A stretch of DNA of 64,000 nt, from the NCBI RefSeq assembly GCF_904849725.1, contig NC_058521.1:98256244-98320243 (forward strand), in the 5' to 3' direction. The notes beneath the pieces were generated by a model, which saw only the letters and a program-made list of their open reading frames with translations, was not told where the DNA came from and made no database searches. Below are positions 24,421 through 34,455 of the stretch, piece after piece. The position numbers and the translations under genes are program-made. Each line of letters begins with the position of its first letter. The first letter of the stretch is position 1. This stretch comes from Hordeum vulgare subsp. vulgare. Lineage: Eukaryota > Streptophyta > Magnoliopsida > Poales > Poaceae.

Positions 24421-24446
24421 TACAGTACCGAGGGAGCTAGCGTGCG

Positions 24447-24953
24447 TGGGAGGGGATATTATCTGCGGTGTGACCCGCCCTAGTTGGGCCGGGTCACCGA
24501 GTGGGCGACTCATCCTTGGGCGGTTCAAGCTTTGGGCCAGAAGGCCCAGGAGCTGGATGGCGGTTCAAGATCCACGTGGAGGATAAATTATCGAGGAGTT
24601 CTCCAGTCTTGGAAAGCACAGTGACTTAGAGATAGAAAGAATCATGGTTTGAATTAAGGCATGGACTCTTGTAAACCCTAGGGTCTCGACCTGTATATAA
24701 AGGCAAGTCCCTGGAGAGGAGAGCAGGTGAGAAATCATCGAGAGCTAGGTCAGGCGAGTTACGCCCTCCCTGGAATCGAGACATCATCAATACAACACAA
24801 AGCAGGACGTAGGCTTTTACCTCCTCACGAGGGGCCGAACCTAGGTAAATCTGAGTCCCGCTTCCGCTTAACCCCTTTGAGTCGCCACCAAGGTGCGATG
24901 GCTCCATCACTAAGTCCTTTCACTAGGACATTTGCCGTGAGAAAACCACGACA
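24447..24953 (+). repeat. E1 5' LTR
   Basis: About 507 bp. Its terminus is altered (TGGGAGGGGATATT; the partner reads TGTTGGGGATATT). It ends GAGAAAACCACGACA. A TATA box (TATATAAA, about 24694-24701) lies mid-LTR. I count about 15 internal substitutions plus a few changes at the very start against the 3' LTR at 50833-51339. Confidence 0.9.
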
Positions 24954-27398
24954 GTTGGCGCCCACCGTGGGGCCGACGCACGATGTAGTTGAGTTCTCGA
25001 AGGGAGCCCTACCAGGGTCAGGGAGCTACGCGGCTCGGCTCATGATCCGGAGCCGCCGCGGGAAGTACTACATCGACAACTCGCTGTGGGGGCCCGAGGC
25101 CATTTTAATCGAATCCGGCTACAGAGTCCCCTTCGGCAAGGTCAACATCTTCATCGGCATGGTCGGTGCACCCATGCCTGAGCTGGACATCTTCACCAAC
25201 ACCGTCGAGCCGGCCAGGTATGTCCGTCCCGTCGCGCTGCCAAGCCTGACGTGCCCGGTTTTCGTCGGCTTCACGCAGGGATCTGATGAGCCAGAGCGAT
25301 CATCGAGTTAGGAGACTACACCGGTCAACACTGACAATGAGTCATCCATGGGCGACACAGGTTCAATCCAGTCCCTGCATGAAGGCTGCCTCGGAGATCT
25401 GTCACTGGTGATGGATCCCGAAGTCCTTGACCGGACCCGCCGTCAGATCGCTGTATACATGGCGGGGGCAACACAGTCCCAGCAAAATCCTGCGGGCAAC
25501 AACGAGGCTGGCAAACCATCCAAAAGCCCAGCTGCGGTCCTGGTGGACCTGTCCGCAGAGATAACGAGGCTCATGGCGACCCGTGTGACGGCAGAAAACC
25601 AAGGAACAATAAACGCCGAGTTGGCAAAGCTGCGAGATGAGATGGCGAAGGCCCAGCGAGATGCAGAGGCAGAAGCCGCCAGGATTGAGACTCGACAAGC
25701 TCGGATCACCGCAGAGACGGCCCGCTTGAACACCGAGAACTGGCGACTTGGAAGACATCAGCGCACGTCCGACGTTGTCCATCAGAGGAGGCACCAGGGG
25801 CATCTACCCCCTGATCTGAACCCTACCCGCCTCTTCGACACTCTGCGCACCCCCGGGGCGGGAACCGTTCCAGGGGGAGGGCCGGGTCAGCCACCAAACC
25901 CGCCGCCTCAGCCAGCGAATGATCGTGTTCCCCGTTTCCAGACGCCTCAGGGCCACTTTTCCAACCCCATGGACAACGTGCTCGCCGCGACTCGCCACTT
26001 AGAATCCCTTCCGATTTATGGCAACACCCCGGCTGAAATAGAAGCAAGAAACGCCATCGAGATGCTGAAAACAGCGGTGGTCCAAAACGCGCAATTATCA
26101 CACAGCCTCGACCGGTTGCACTCCACCCCCCAGGCGAGCCGCACCAGAAGCCAGCCGGAGGACCAACCCGCCATAACCAGCGGGCCGCCGCACCTACCTC
26201 AGGGTAACCCGCTTGACCATCGGGACCCTCCTGCCCGCAACATCGTTGGCACGACGGGCCAGGATCATCAAAACAACATCCAAACCCACCCAGCGTCACT
26301 CAGCGGAGGCGGCAGGCACGTCGGAGTACCGTGTTTGGCCCTTGCCCTGCACAACGAGCAGATGCCGAAGTACTTTAAAGGACCAAGGAAGGTGCCCAAG
26401 TACACCCCGGATCTTGAGCCGGCATCATGGGTTGAGAGTTACAAACTCGCAATGGACATGCTCGACGTGCGTGAAGCAGTCTGTGCCAGGTACTTCACAA
26501 TGATGCTCGAAGGAACGGCGCGCACTTGGCTGAAAAACCTCCACCCAACTACATCCAGACTTGGGCTGAACTGAAGGAGCGTTTCATCAAAAACTTTATG
26601 GGAACTTGCAAACGCCCAATGACGATCATCGACTTACAGCATTGCGTTCAGCGCCCCAATGAGTCGGCTCATCATTGGACACGGCGGGTTGCGGAAATCA
26701 TCCACTCGTCAGACGGCATCACGGCAGCTCAGGCCGTGCTAATTCTGGAGCAAAACTGCCACTATGAGCCCTTGGTCCAGAAGCTGGGGCGGCTCAAGCG
26801 CATGGTCCAGGATATGGGCGAATTGATGGATACCCTCACTCGGTACGCCGAAGCAGACGATACTAAAGATCTAGGAGAGGACGGTAGCAAGGCCAACTCG
26901 CCGAGGAAAGGCGAGTCATCCAAGAATCACTCCCGGTTTCAGGGACGCGCCCACCATAATCATGGTGGAAATGGCAAGAGAAGGCAGCAGGAAGGATCCA
27001 CGGACTTCGTCGCCAATACCAATGCTAACAGTGGCAACCAGCGCCAGAAGAAGAGGGGTTACAGTGGCAAGAAGCCGCGCAATTACAACGAGATACTTAA
27101 GGGCCCCTGCCCGCATCACGCCACGACAGAAGGACAGGCGACCCACTCTTGGGAAGATTGCTATGTGATGCAGGAATTTCGGGCGGAGGCACTCAAGATA
27201 GGCCAAACCGGTGACCAGAGCCAACGGCAGGAACAGTTCGGTGCGCCTAATCAATGCCAGAATCCGTTCGGCGGTTTTCTCGAACAAGGGCCCCAGGGCG
27301 GCTCGCAACCAAGTAGTGGCCAGTACCCTGTGCATAACCAGCTGCGGTATAACCCGCCCAGAGTGTTTCAGCAGCGACCCCCGCAGGGGGCTCCCTAG
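24898..27398 (+). pseudogene. E1 gag (interrupted)
   Basis: The capsid precursor. The frame is open from an ATG in the LTR (24898, MAPSLSPFTRT) through the PBS into MIRSRRGKYYIDNSLWGPEA, which may hold the true start. An Ala/Glu/Arg-rich coiled-coil stretch follows (about 25560-25760), then the capsid core (YFTMMLEGTARTWLKNL, WAELKERFIKNF, LQHCVQRPNESAHHWTRRVA) and a basic Gly/Asn/Lys-rich tail. No standard CCHC knuckle is seen; CPHHATTEGQATHSWEDC near 27108-27161 may be a variant. Breaks are TAG at 25309-25311 (Gln in E2), a one-base frameshift near 26540, and TAG at 27396-27398 (Gln in E2). Beyond that the same frame runs into pol, so gag-pro-pol was ancestrally one ORF. Confidence 0.85.
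24954..24973 (+). other. E1 primer-binding site
   Basis: GTTGGCGCCCACCGTGGGGC directly follows the LTR's terminal CA. E2 has the matching site TTGGCGCCCAACGTGGGG in mirrored position. It is the tRNA-primer site for minus-strand DNA synthesis. Confidence 0.8.
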
Positions 27399-28253
27399 GG
27401 GCAAGATGATAATGGCGGATTCCGCAGCAATCCCGAAAAATTAAATATCGGACAATACCACGTGTTCACCACCAGTGCCTGTAAGCGAGACAAGAAAGTG
27501 AAGCACAGGACGTATAGCGTGTCCAAGCCGGCGCTCCCCAGGTACCTCCATTGGTCTGAGCAGACTATCTCGTGGAGTAGGGAGGACCACCCGCCTAGAA
27601 TCGACAACCCCGGCGACTTGGCAATGGTCGTGGCCCCCCAAGTCGGGGGATATACCCTTTCAAAAGTTCTTATGGATGGTGGCAGCAGCATCAACATATT
27701 ATATTTCGACACCTTTCGAAGAATGAACCTCTTGGAGAAAGACCTAATGCCGTCAACCACCATATTCCATGGTATCGTCCCGGGTAAGTTGGCATATCCA
27801 ATTGGGCGGGTCAAACTTAATGTGGCTTTTGGTACAGCATCCAATCACAGGAGTGAGTCGCTTATATTTGAGATGGTCAAGCTAAAGAGCCCTTATCATG
27901 CGTTGTTCAGGGGGCCGGCTTACGCCTGGTTCATGGCTCGCCCCTGCTATGTCTACCTTAAACACAAGATGCCTGGCCCTAAGGGACCCATCACGGTCGA
28001 TGGTGACAGGAGGATATCAAAGGAGTGTGAGGAAGGAGATGCGGCTTACGCAGAAATCGCCTGTGGTGCAAAAGAACTCAAGTATCACCAAGCCAATGTT
28101 GACCCGTCGGATATGTCACCCCTCAAGAAGCCAACACCTGATGCCGAGCCGCTCCTCAAGTTTAAGCCGATGGATGACACTAAAATGGTGGACTTTACTC
28201 CTGGCGATTCATCCAAGCAGTTCACTACCGGGGCGGGTCTGGATCCCAAATAG
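27399..28253 (+). pseudogene. E1 aspartic protease domain
   Basis: In the same frame as the distal part of gag. The active-site loop is VLMDGGSSINILYFDTF, the DGG form common in Tat-type plant Gypsy elements, preceded by VAPQVGGYTLSK. Downstream are FHGIVPGKLAYPIGRVKLNV and HALFRGPAYAWFMARPCYVYLK, conserved C-terminal blocks of this family. The domain would process Gag-Pol. It ends at a TAG (28251-28253) following GLDPK. The same TAG is present in E2, so it predates the split of the two copies. The upstream break is the TAG at 27396-27398. Confidence 0.85.
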
Positions 28254-31200
28254 GAAAGCGCGCTCATCGAATTCATCCGTGAGAATTGGGACATCTTTGC
28301 ATGGAAACCTTCTGACATGCCTTGTATGCTGAGAGAATTCGCTGAGCACCATCTTAATGTTGACCATAAAGCAAAGTCGATTCAGCAATATCTTCGCAGG
28401 TTTAATGAGGAGCGATGCAAGGCGATCGGAGAAGAAGTCGCCCGTCTTTTGGCCGCCGGATTCATTGTTGAGGTCTTCCACCCTGAATGGTTGGCTAACC
28501 CGGTCCTGGTGCTCAACAAGAACGGAACTTTCCACATGTGCATCGACTACACCGACCTCAACAGAGCTTGCCCAAAAGATCCTTTCGCCCTTCCCCGCAT
28601 TGATCAAATCATTGATTCGGTTGCGGGATGCGAGTGTTTGTGTTTCTTGGATGCCTACTCCGGATATCACCAAATCAAGAGGGTTGTGGAAGATCAGGAG
28701 AAGACAGCCTTCATAACCCCGTTTGGGGCTTTTTGCTATGTATCCATGCCGTTTGGGCTCAAGAGCGCTCGGGCGACTTACCAACGTTGTATTCAAAATT
28801 GTCTCTGTGGCGAAATCAGACGCAATGTCCATGCTTACGTTGATGACATCATGGTTAAATCTCACAAGAAGGAGACGCTCTTGGAGGATCTCAAGGAAAC
28901 CTTTGACAATCTGTGTGTGTATCAGATGAAGCTTAATCCCGCCAAATGTGTCTTTGGCATTCCTGCAGGAAAGCTTTTGGGTTTTCTGGTGTCCGAACGC
29001 GGCATTGAGGCCAACCCGGATAAAATTGAAGCAATCACCTCGCTCGGGAAACCAGCAAATATTAATCAAGTTCAACGCATGATGGGTCGTATTGCGGCAG
29101 TGAGTCCCTTTATAAGCCGCCTGGGGGAGAAAGCCATTCCCCTCTATCAGTTGCTTAAGAAAGCTGATCAATTTGTTTGGACGGACGAGGCCAACGAAGC
29201 TTTTGAAGCCCTGAAGCAGCAACTGGTCAACCCGCCGGTTCTGGCCGCCCCGACTGAAAAGGAGCCTATGCTTTTGTACATCGCGGCGAATACCAAGGCG
29301 GTGAGCGTGGCAGTGGCTGTTGAACGGAAGGAAGAAGGAAAGGAATACCCGGTACAGCGCCCGGTCTATTTTATCAGTGAGGTGCTAACCCTCTCCAAGC
29401 AACGTTATCCATATTGGCAGAAGTTGGTTTATGGGGTGTTTATGTTGAGTCAGAAGCTAAAACATTATTTCCAAGAACATCCGATCACGGTGGTTAGCTC
29501 CGCCCCTCTTGGGGACATCATCCAGAACCGAGAAGCAATGGGACGAATCGCCAAATGGGCAATTGAGCTCGGGCCACACCACGTGCGGTATACGCCTCGC
29601 ACGGCTATCAAGTCCCAGGCTTTGGTAGACTTCATCAATGATTGGACCGAGTTACAGATTCCCGAGGACAGGCATGATCTCACGTACTGGACCATTTACT
29701 TTGATGGGTCTAGGCAGTTGGAAGGCTCGGGGGCTAGTGTGGTGTTGATTTCACCCCACGGAGACAAATTCTGTTATGTTCTCCGACTCATGTTCTCGTG
29801 TACCAACAACGCTGCAGAGTATGAAGCCTTGCTTCATGGTTTGCGACTCGCCAAGGAGATGAACCTCACACGCGACAGGTGCTTGGGCAATTCCGATCTG
29901 GTGGCACAACAAGTTTCAGGTACATGGGATTCCCGGGACCCCCTGATGGCGGCTTACAAAAGGGTTGTGTCTGATGTGGCGGGTCATTTCCATGGTTATC
30001 AAGTCGATCATATCGACCGGCGACTCAACGAAGCGGCTGATGCCCTCTCGCGTCTCGGCTCGCAACGTAAGCCGGTTCCTCCTAATGTTTTACTCGATAT
30101 TCTACAAAATCCTTCTGTGAGGTTGCCTTCAGAAGAGGAGTTGGCGATACCAGATCATGAGTCTCAGTTTGTGGCGGCTCTACGCGTTACACCGGATTGG
30201 GTTCTTCCTTACTTGGCATACCTCACACGAGGCGAGTTACCTTCGGATGAGGTGTTGGCCCGTCAAATCGTTCGTCGGAGCAAATCCATGGTCGTCATCA
30301 ATGACGAGTTATACAAGCGAAGTACTTCCGGGTTATTTCAAAGATGCGTTTATTTTGATGAAGGGTGCACAATTCTCAACGAAATCCATGCAGGAGATTG
30401 CGAGCGTCATGCCGGGTCACGTTCCCTAGTTTCCAAGGCGTTCCGGCATGGGTTCTTTTGGTTAACGGCTCATGCGGATGCAGAAGAGAGAGTTCGTCGA
30501 TGTGATGGCTGTCAACATTTTGGACGACAGGCTCATGTGCCGGCTCAAGAATTAAGGATGATTCCCATCACTTGGCCTTTTGCGGTCTCGGTGATAGATA
30601 TGGTTGGTCCCTTTAAGATGTCATCCAATAAAAAAGACTCATCTCCTGGTGGCGGTGGATAAATTCACCAAGTGGGTCGAAGCAGAGCCTCTTGGCGGCT
30701 GTGACGCGTAAACGGCCGTCAAATTCTTGAAAAAGTTGATATTCCGGTTTGGATACCCACACAGCATTATCACTGATAATGGTACCAACTTATCACAAGG
30801 GGCGATGCAGGAGTTTTGCAACCGGGAGCATATCCGGCTTGATGTATCTGCGGTTTCTCATCCACAATCTAATGGGCAGGCAGAACGGGCGAATCAGGAA
30901 GTGCTGCGGGGAATCAAGCCCCGACTTATGGTTCCCCTAGAGCGCACCCCAGGGTGTTGGGTTGAGGAGTTGCCTTCGGTATTATGGAGCATTCGAACCA
31001 CCCCGAATCGTTCTACGGGCTTTACTCCTTTCTTCTTGGTGTACGGAGCAGAGGCCGTTCTCCCCAGTGACATTAGGCATGACTCGCCCCGAGTCACTGC
31101 TTATGTGGAACAGGATAATGAATTGGCACATCAGGATTCTTTGGATGCTTTGGAGGAAGCACGCGATTTGGTTGTATCCCGATCGGCTATCTATCAGCAA

Positions 31201-31452
31201 GACTTGCAGCGTTATCATAGCCGCCGGGTCAAGAGCCGAGCTTTCCAGGAGGGCGACTTAGTGCTCCGGTTGATCCAAGATCGCACTGGTATGCATAAGT
31301 TGTCACCGCCTTGGGAAGGACCCTTCGTCGTCAGCAAAAATCGTTGCAAGGGGTCACACTATTTGGTAGATCTTCGGCCTGATCGGCCCACCACGGAGGC
31401 TGAGTCAACTCGCCCCTGGAACATAGCCCATATGCGGCCTTACTACACTTGA
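28254..31452 (+). pseudogene. E1 pol: reverse transcriptase, RNase H, integrase (broken)
   Basis: RT shows FHMCIDYTDLNRACPKDPFA, CFLDAYSGYHQIKRVVEDQE, MPFGLKSARATYQRC and the catalytic box AYVDDIMVKS (about 28833-28862). RNase H shows IYFDGSRQLEGSG and CTNNAAEYEALLHGL, but LGNSDLVAQQ replaces the GDSD seen in E2, which removes a catalytic Asp (about 29884-29895). Integrase has a zinc-binding H/C module (HAGDCERHAG ... CDGCQ) and a D,D,E core (IDMVGPF, ITDNGTN, NGQAERANQEV), then a chromatin-proximal tail ending at TGA 31450-31452. A one-base insertion near 30641 and a TAA near 30710 split the integrase; the frame recovers from 30727. The enzymes would copy and integrate the element, but this copy is dead. 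Confidence 0.9.
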
Positions 31453-32540
31453 GCTATTGGCTCCGCTTTTTCCTTTCTCTCCCATTTTTGGAAATTGTAA
31501 GTCCTTCGTTTATATAAGGCAATAAAGTCGATACCCACGGATCTTGGGTTTTCCTGCCACTTCGTTTTCTTGAAAGCATGGATCTTTATTGTTCTTCGAC
31601 AAGTCGCCCAAGCATGGACGCTATCCATACCAGAGAGCATAAGTCTCCATGTTGCACTTATTACAACACTGGGTATTGATAAACCAAAGAGGATCAAGTT
31701 GCTACAAGCGCACGATTCAAACATGGGCGCCTTATATGATTCTGAGGATTAGGCCGGCTTACTTAGGGGCTATCAGCTCCCAAGTCGTTTTGTGGTAAGA
31801 GCGTATACGGTTCTACAATCCTATGACCGGTCTTTCCCCTAATCATAGGTCACTTGGGGGGCTTCCTCTCACTGAGATCAGCCTAACTACCCATTTGGCT
31901 AGCGAAAAATTGCCGCACTACAAATGGTTATACTGGACTGTTGTTGGCCAAATCGCCATATGGACCAATGAACTCTTGGCGAGTCAATCCGCTATATGGA
32001 CCCTGAACTCACCTTGGTTAAAACATGCATGGTACCGGCTAGCGCCCCACATGGAGAATAGAGAAACCATTGGTTCATTGAACCTGCTTCACTGAAGCTT
32101 GACTCGCGCCTGATCAACCGGTCTAAATACTTGAGCCTATTTACATAAAAAAGTCTCCCTTGGGGTAGCACTTGAGTTTTTTAACTCGCCCTATCCTGTC
32201 GCGACTTGAACGAGCCGACGAAATTCTTATTATCACCTTCCTAGCATTGCCACAAGGTTCCACAGATTTATCAGACTCGCCGTGTCTCGTTAAGACACCT
32301 TGAGTCGGTTATTATTTATCATCATTCACTACTCATTGAGATGGTTTGATGTATGCTTTTTGCTAGCCTAACAGGTTGGTGATCAAATATTTACTGACAT
32401 GGCGGGTCGAGCATCATGGCACCCCAAGGGCAGCACAAGGTTTTTTCAAAGGTCACAAAAGAGTTCCACAACATACATAAGCAAAGGATTGTTTTCTACA
32501 ATGACCTATTACATGGCTCAGATGGCCAAATCAGTAAGGT
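31453..32540 (+). other. E1 spacer between pol and the antisense gene
   Basis: Non-coding in both copies and colinear with E2 38280-39394. It separates the convergent 3' ends of pol (plus) and the antisense gene (minus), so it should hold the termination signals for both. AATAAAG occurs at about 31522, just after pol. Confidence 0.5.
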
Positions 32541-32933
32541 CTATTCTACTGGCGCCTCCGGGTCAACTTGCCTCGAGCTCTGCCCGACTTCAAGTTGTAA
32601 ATCGCCCAGTACCCAATTACACTTGGATAGAGCGGCAAATTCGTCTTCATCGTGCAAAAATGTCGAGAGATCCGCCTCCAAATCAAAAGGGTTTTTGGGT
32701 CGACGAGGAGTCAAGCTGGTCGTCACAAATGTTGGCGGGTTTACTTTCTTGTTCTGGTCATCATAAGCGGCTTGGTACTTTGATAAATCCAAGGTTACTG
32801 CTAGCTGCATCGCGGTCGAGCATGATTCCCTGACGACGCGTTGATAATCATCTTGAGTAAACTTTGACTCGTCATCCTTGAGTTGTGGGAAGCCTGCTGC
32901 TACTTCTTCGGGTTTCAGTTCTGGAGCATACGT
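32541..32933 (-). pseudogene. E1 antisense gene, C-terminal half of last exon
   Basis: The distal part of the antisense protein, severed from its N-terminal exons by E2. It reads PELKPEEVA, then QLKDDESKFTQDDYQRVV, LSKYQAAYDDQNKKVNPPTF, VTTSLTPRRPKNPFDLEADL and ends LQLEVGQSSRQVDPEAPVE. It is the counterpart of E2 37893-38279. The break at 32933 is the E2 insertion point, and the missing upstream sequence resumes at 46388. Unlike E2 it lacks the in-frame stops at GFP and SLDF. Function unknown. Confidence 0.75.
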
Positions 32934-33441
32934 TGCCGTGGTTTTGTCACAGTAGATGTCCTAGTGAAAGGACTTAATGGTGGAGCCATCGCACCTTAGT
33001 GTCGACTCAAAGGGGTTGAACGGGAGCGGGACTCAAATTTACCCAGGTACGGCCCCTCGTGAGGAGGTAAAAGCCTACGTCCTGCTCTCTGTTGTATTGA
33101 TGATGTTTCGATTACAAGGAGGGCGTAACTCGCCTGACCTAGCTCTCAATGATTTCTAACCTGCCCTATCCTCCCCGGGGAGTCGCCTTTATATACAGGT
33201 CGAGGCCTTAGGGTTTACAAGAGTCCCCACCATGATACAGATCGTGGTTTCCTTTATCTCTAAGTCGCTGTGCTTTCCAAGACTAGAAACCTCCTCGATG
33301 GCCTATCCGCTGTGTAGATCTTGAACCGCCATCAGGCTCCTGGGCCCTCTGGGCCAAGGCTTGCATCGCCAAAGGATGAGTCGCCCTTTTAGTGACCCAG
33401 CCCAGCTAGGGCGGGTCACACCGTAGGTAATATCCCCAACA
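32934..33441 (-). repeat. E2 3' LTR
   Basis: 508 bp, plus-strand start TGCCGTGGTTTTGTCAC and end ATATCCCCAACA. It is colinear without indels with the right LTR at 45880-46387. In element orientation it runs TGTTGGGGATATTAC to the CACGGCA end. About 35 mismatches, mostly transitions, separate the two. Confidence 0.9.
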
Positions 33442-34455
33442 TTAGGCCCCAGATTGACTTGAACCTGTTCACGCCAATAAAATTTTGTTTAGCTTAGGAG
33501 TGACTTATCCTACTCCCTTCACGCACCATGCGCCAAGCCGCCATTCTTCATGAAAACACCCAAGCCGCCAAACCGTTTTCCGATGACATCATCTTATCCC
33601 TTTAATCTCAGAAAAATGATGACGCAATCCCCAACGGATCTTGCGGCACAGATATCCCGAAAATCTTGGCGCTATTATTGCGAATCTTTAACTTGTCTCT
33701 TCGGTTCCCGCGCGAGGCACCTCGATTCCAGCGGCCGTCCCATTAAATAGGCTCGGGAATGGGAGCGAAAAGCATCTCCACCTACTCACCTCGTCTGCCT
33801 CTTCTTCCTTGCGACCGCACCAAGAACTCCGTCGCCGCCCGAGGAACTCCGTCACTGGCCACCGCGTCTGACGCATCTCCGAGCCAACCAGGGACGCAAC
33901 ATTCACCACGAATCTCCCACGGTCGCTTCCAAACGCCATTATCAAGTTAGTCCTTCGCCATTATAAATAGATCTTAGCTCCTCGATGTTCGTCATCTGCT
34001 GGTTTCTTAGAACACCTCGAACGCCTCCACATATGCTGATTGATACATAGTAGTAATAGGCGCGGTAGCATCGACCGTATCCTCAATTGATTAGCTCATG
34101 TTTGAGGAAACAAAAGGGCTTCAGTCAGATCACCCTCACCATGTTTACCCTAGCCATGGCCTGTTTCACCTTATCCAGGCCCTTTTTTGTTCATTTTAAC
34201 TTGTTGGTAGATCTATATTTCACTGCCTGCTATGTAGGAACCTGTTTATAGATCCGCACTTCATCATTTTACCGCACATCTCTGATGCCCTGAGACGTCT
34301 TCCCTAAACAATAGGAAATTCCTAAGTCGCCCTTGTGCCCAAATCTAGTCCCTTATTGGCGAGTTAATAGATTTTCTTAGCTACTCGACAAGTGTTCGGC
34401 GAGTTGAGGGATTCTCTTAGCCACTTCAACAAGTTTTAGGCGGGTTATCTTACCC
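33442..34455. other. E2 leader region between 3' LTR and antisense gene
   Basis: About 1 kb, homologous in mirrored form to E1 49601-50832. It is the only place within the element where a promoter for the antisense gene could sit apart from the LTR itself. It contains GC-rich stretches and, at about 34365-34450, near-repeats of ACTCGACAAGTGTTCGGCGAG/CTTCAACAAGTTTTAGGCGGG. I do not recognise a specific promoter motif. Confidence 0.4.

Larger units (their letters stand above)
17949..24424. mobile_element. 6.5-kb LTR unit (solo LTR or LARD-like) with TSD GTACC
   Basis: The segment begins TGTAATGAC and ends GGGGCATTACA, giving a 7-bp terminal inverted repeat TGTAATG/CATTACA with the TG...CA ends of an LTR. 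It is flanked by perfect 5-bp direct repeats GTACC at 17944-17948 and 24425-24429, diagnostic of retroviral-type integration. No second copy of either end occurs inside, and no gag or pol is visible, so it is most simply one very long solo LTR. A LARD-type non-autonomous element (Sukkula is the known Triticeae example of long non-coding LTRs) is the alternative. It contains later material: CA-rich DNA, two tRNA-like modules and a hAT-type exon. The sense orientation is unknown. Confidence 0.65.

Noticed and set aside
24442..24446. GTGCG as target-site duplication of E1
   Set aside because: The right flank is GGATG (51340-51344). No 5-bp match is found, and the first bases of the 5' LTR are altered, so the TSD cannot be called.
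28209..29222. 337-aa antisense ORF inside E1 pol, with a 187-aa counterpart in E2 (41770-42333)
   Set aside because: It is the complement of the conserved RT domain. Its apparent conservation is explained by selection on RT in the sense frame.
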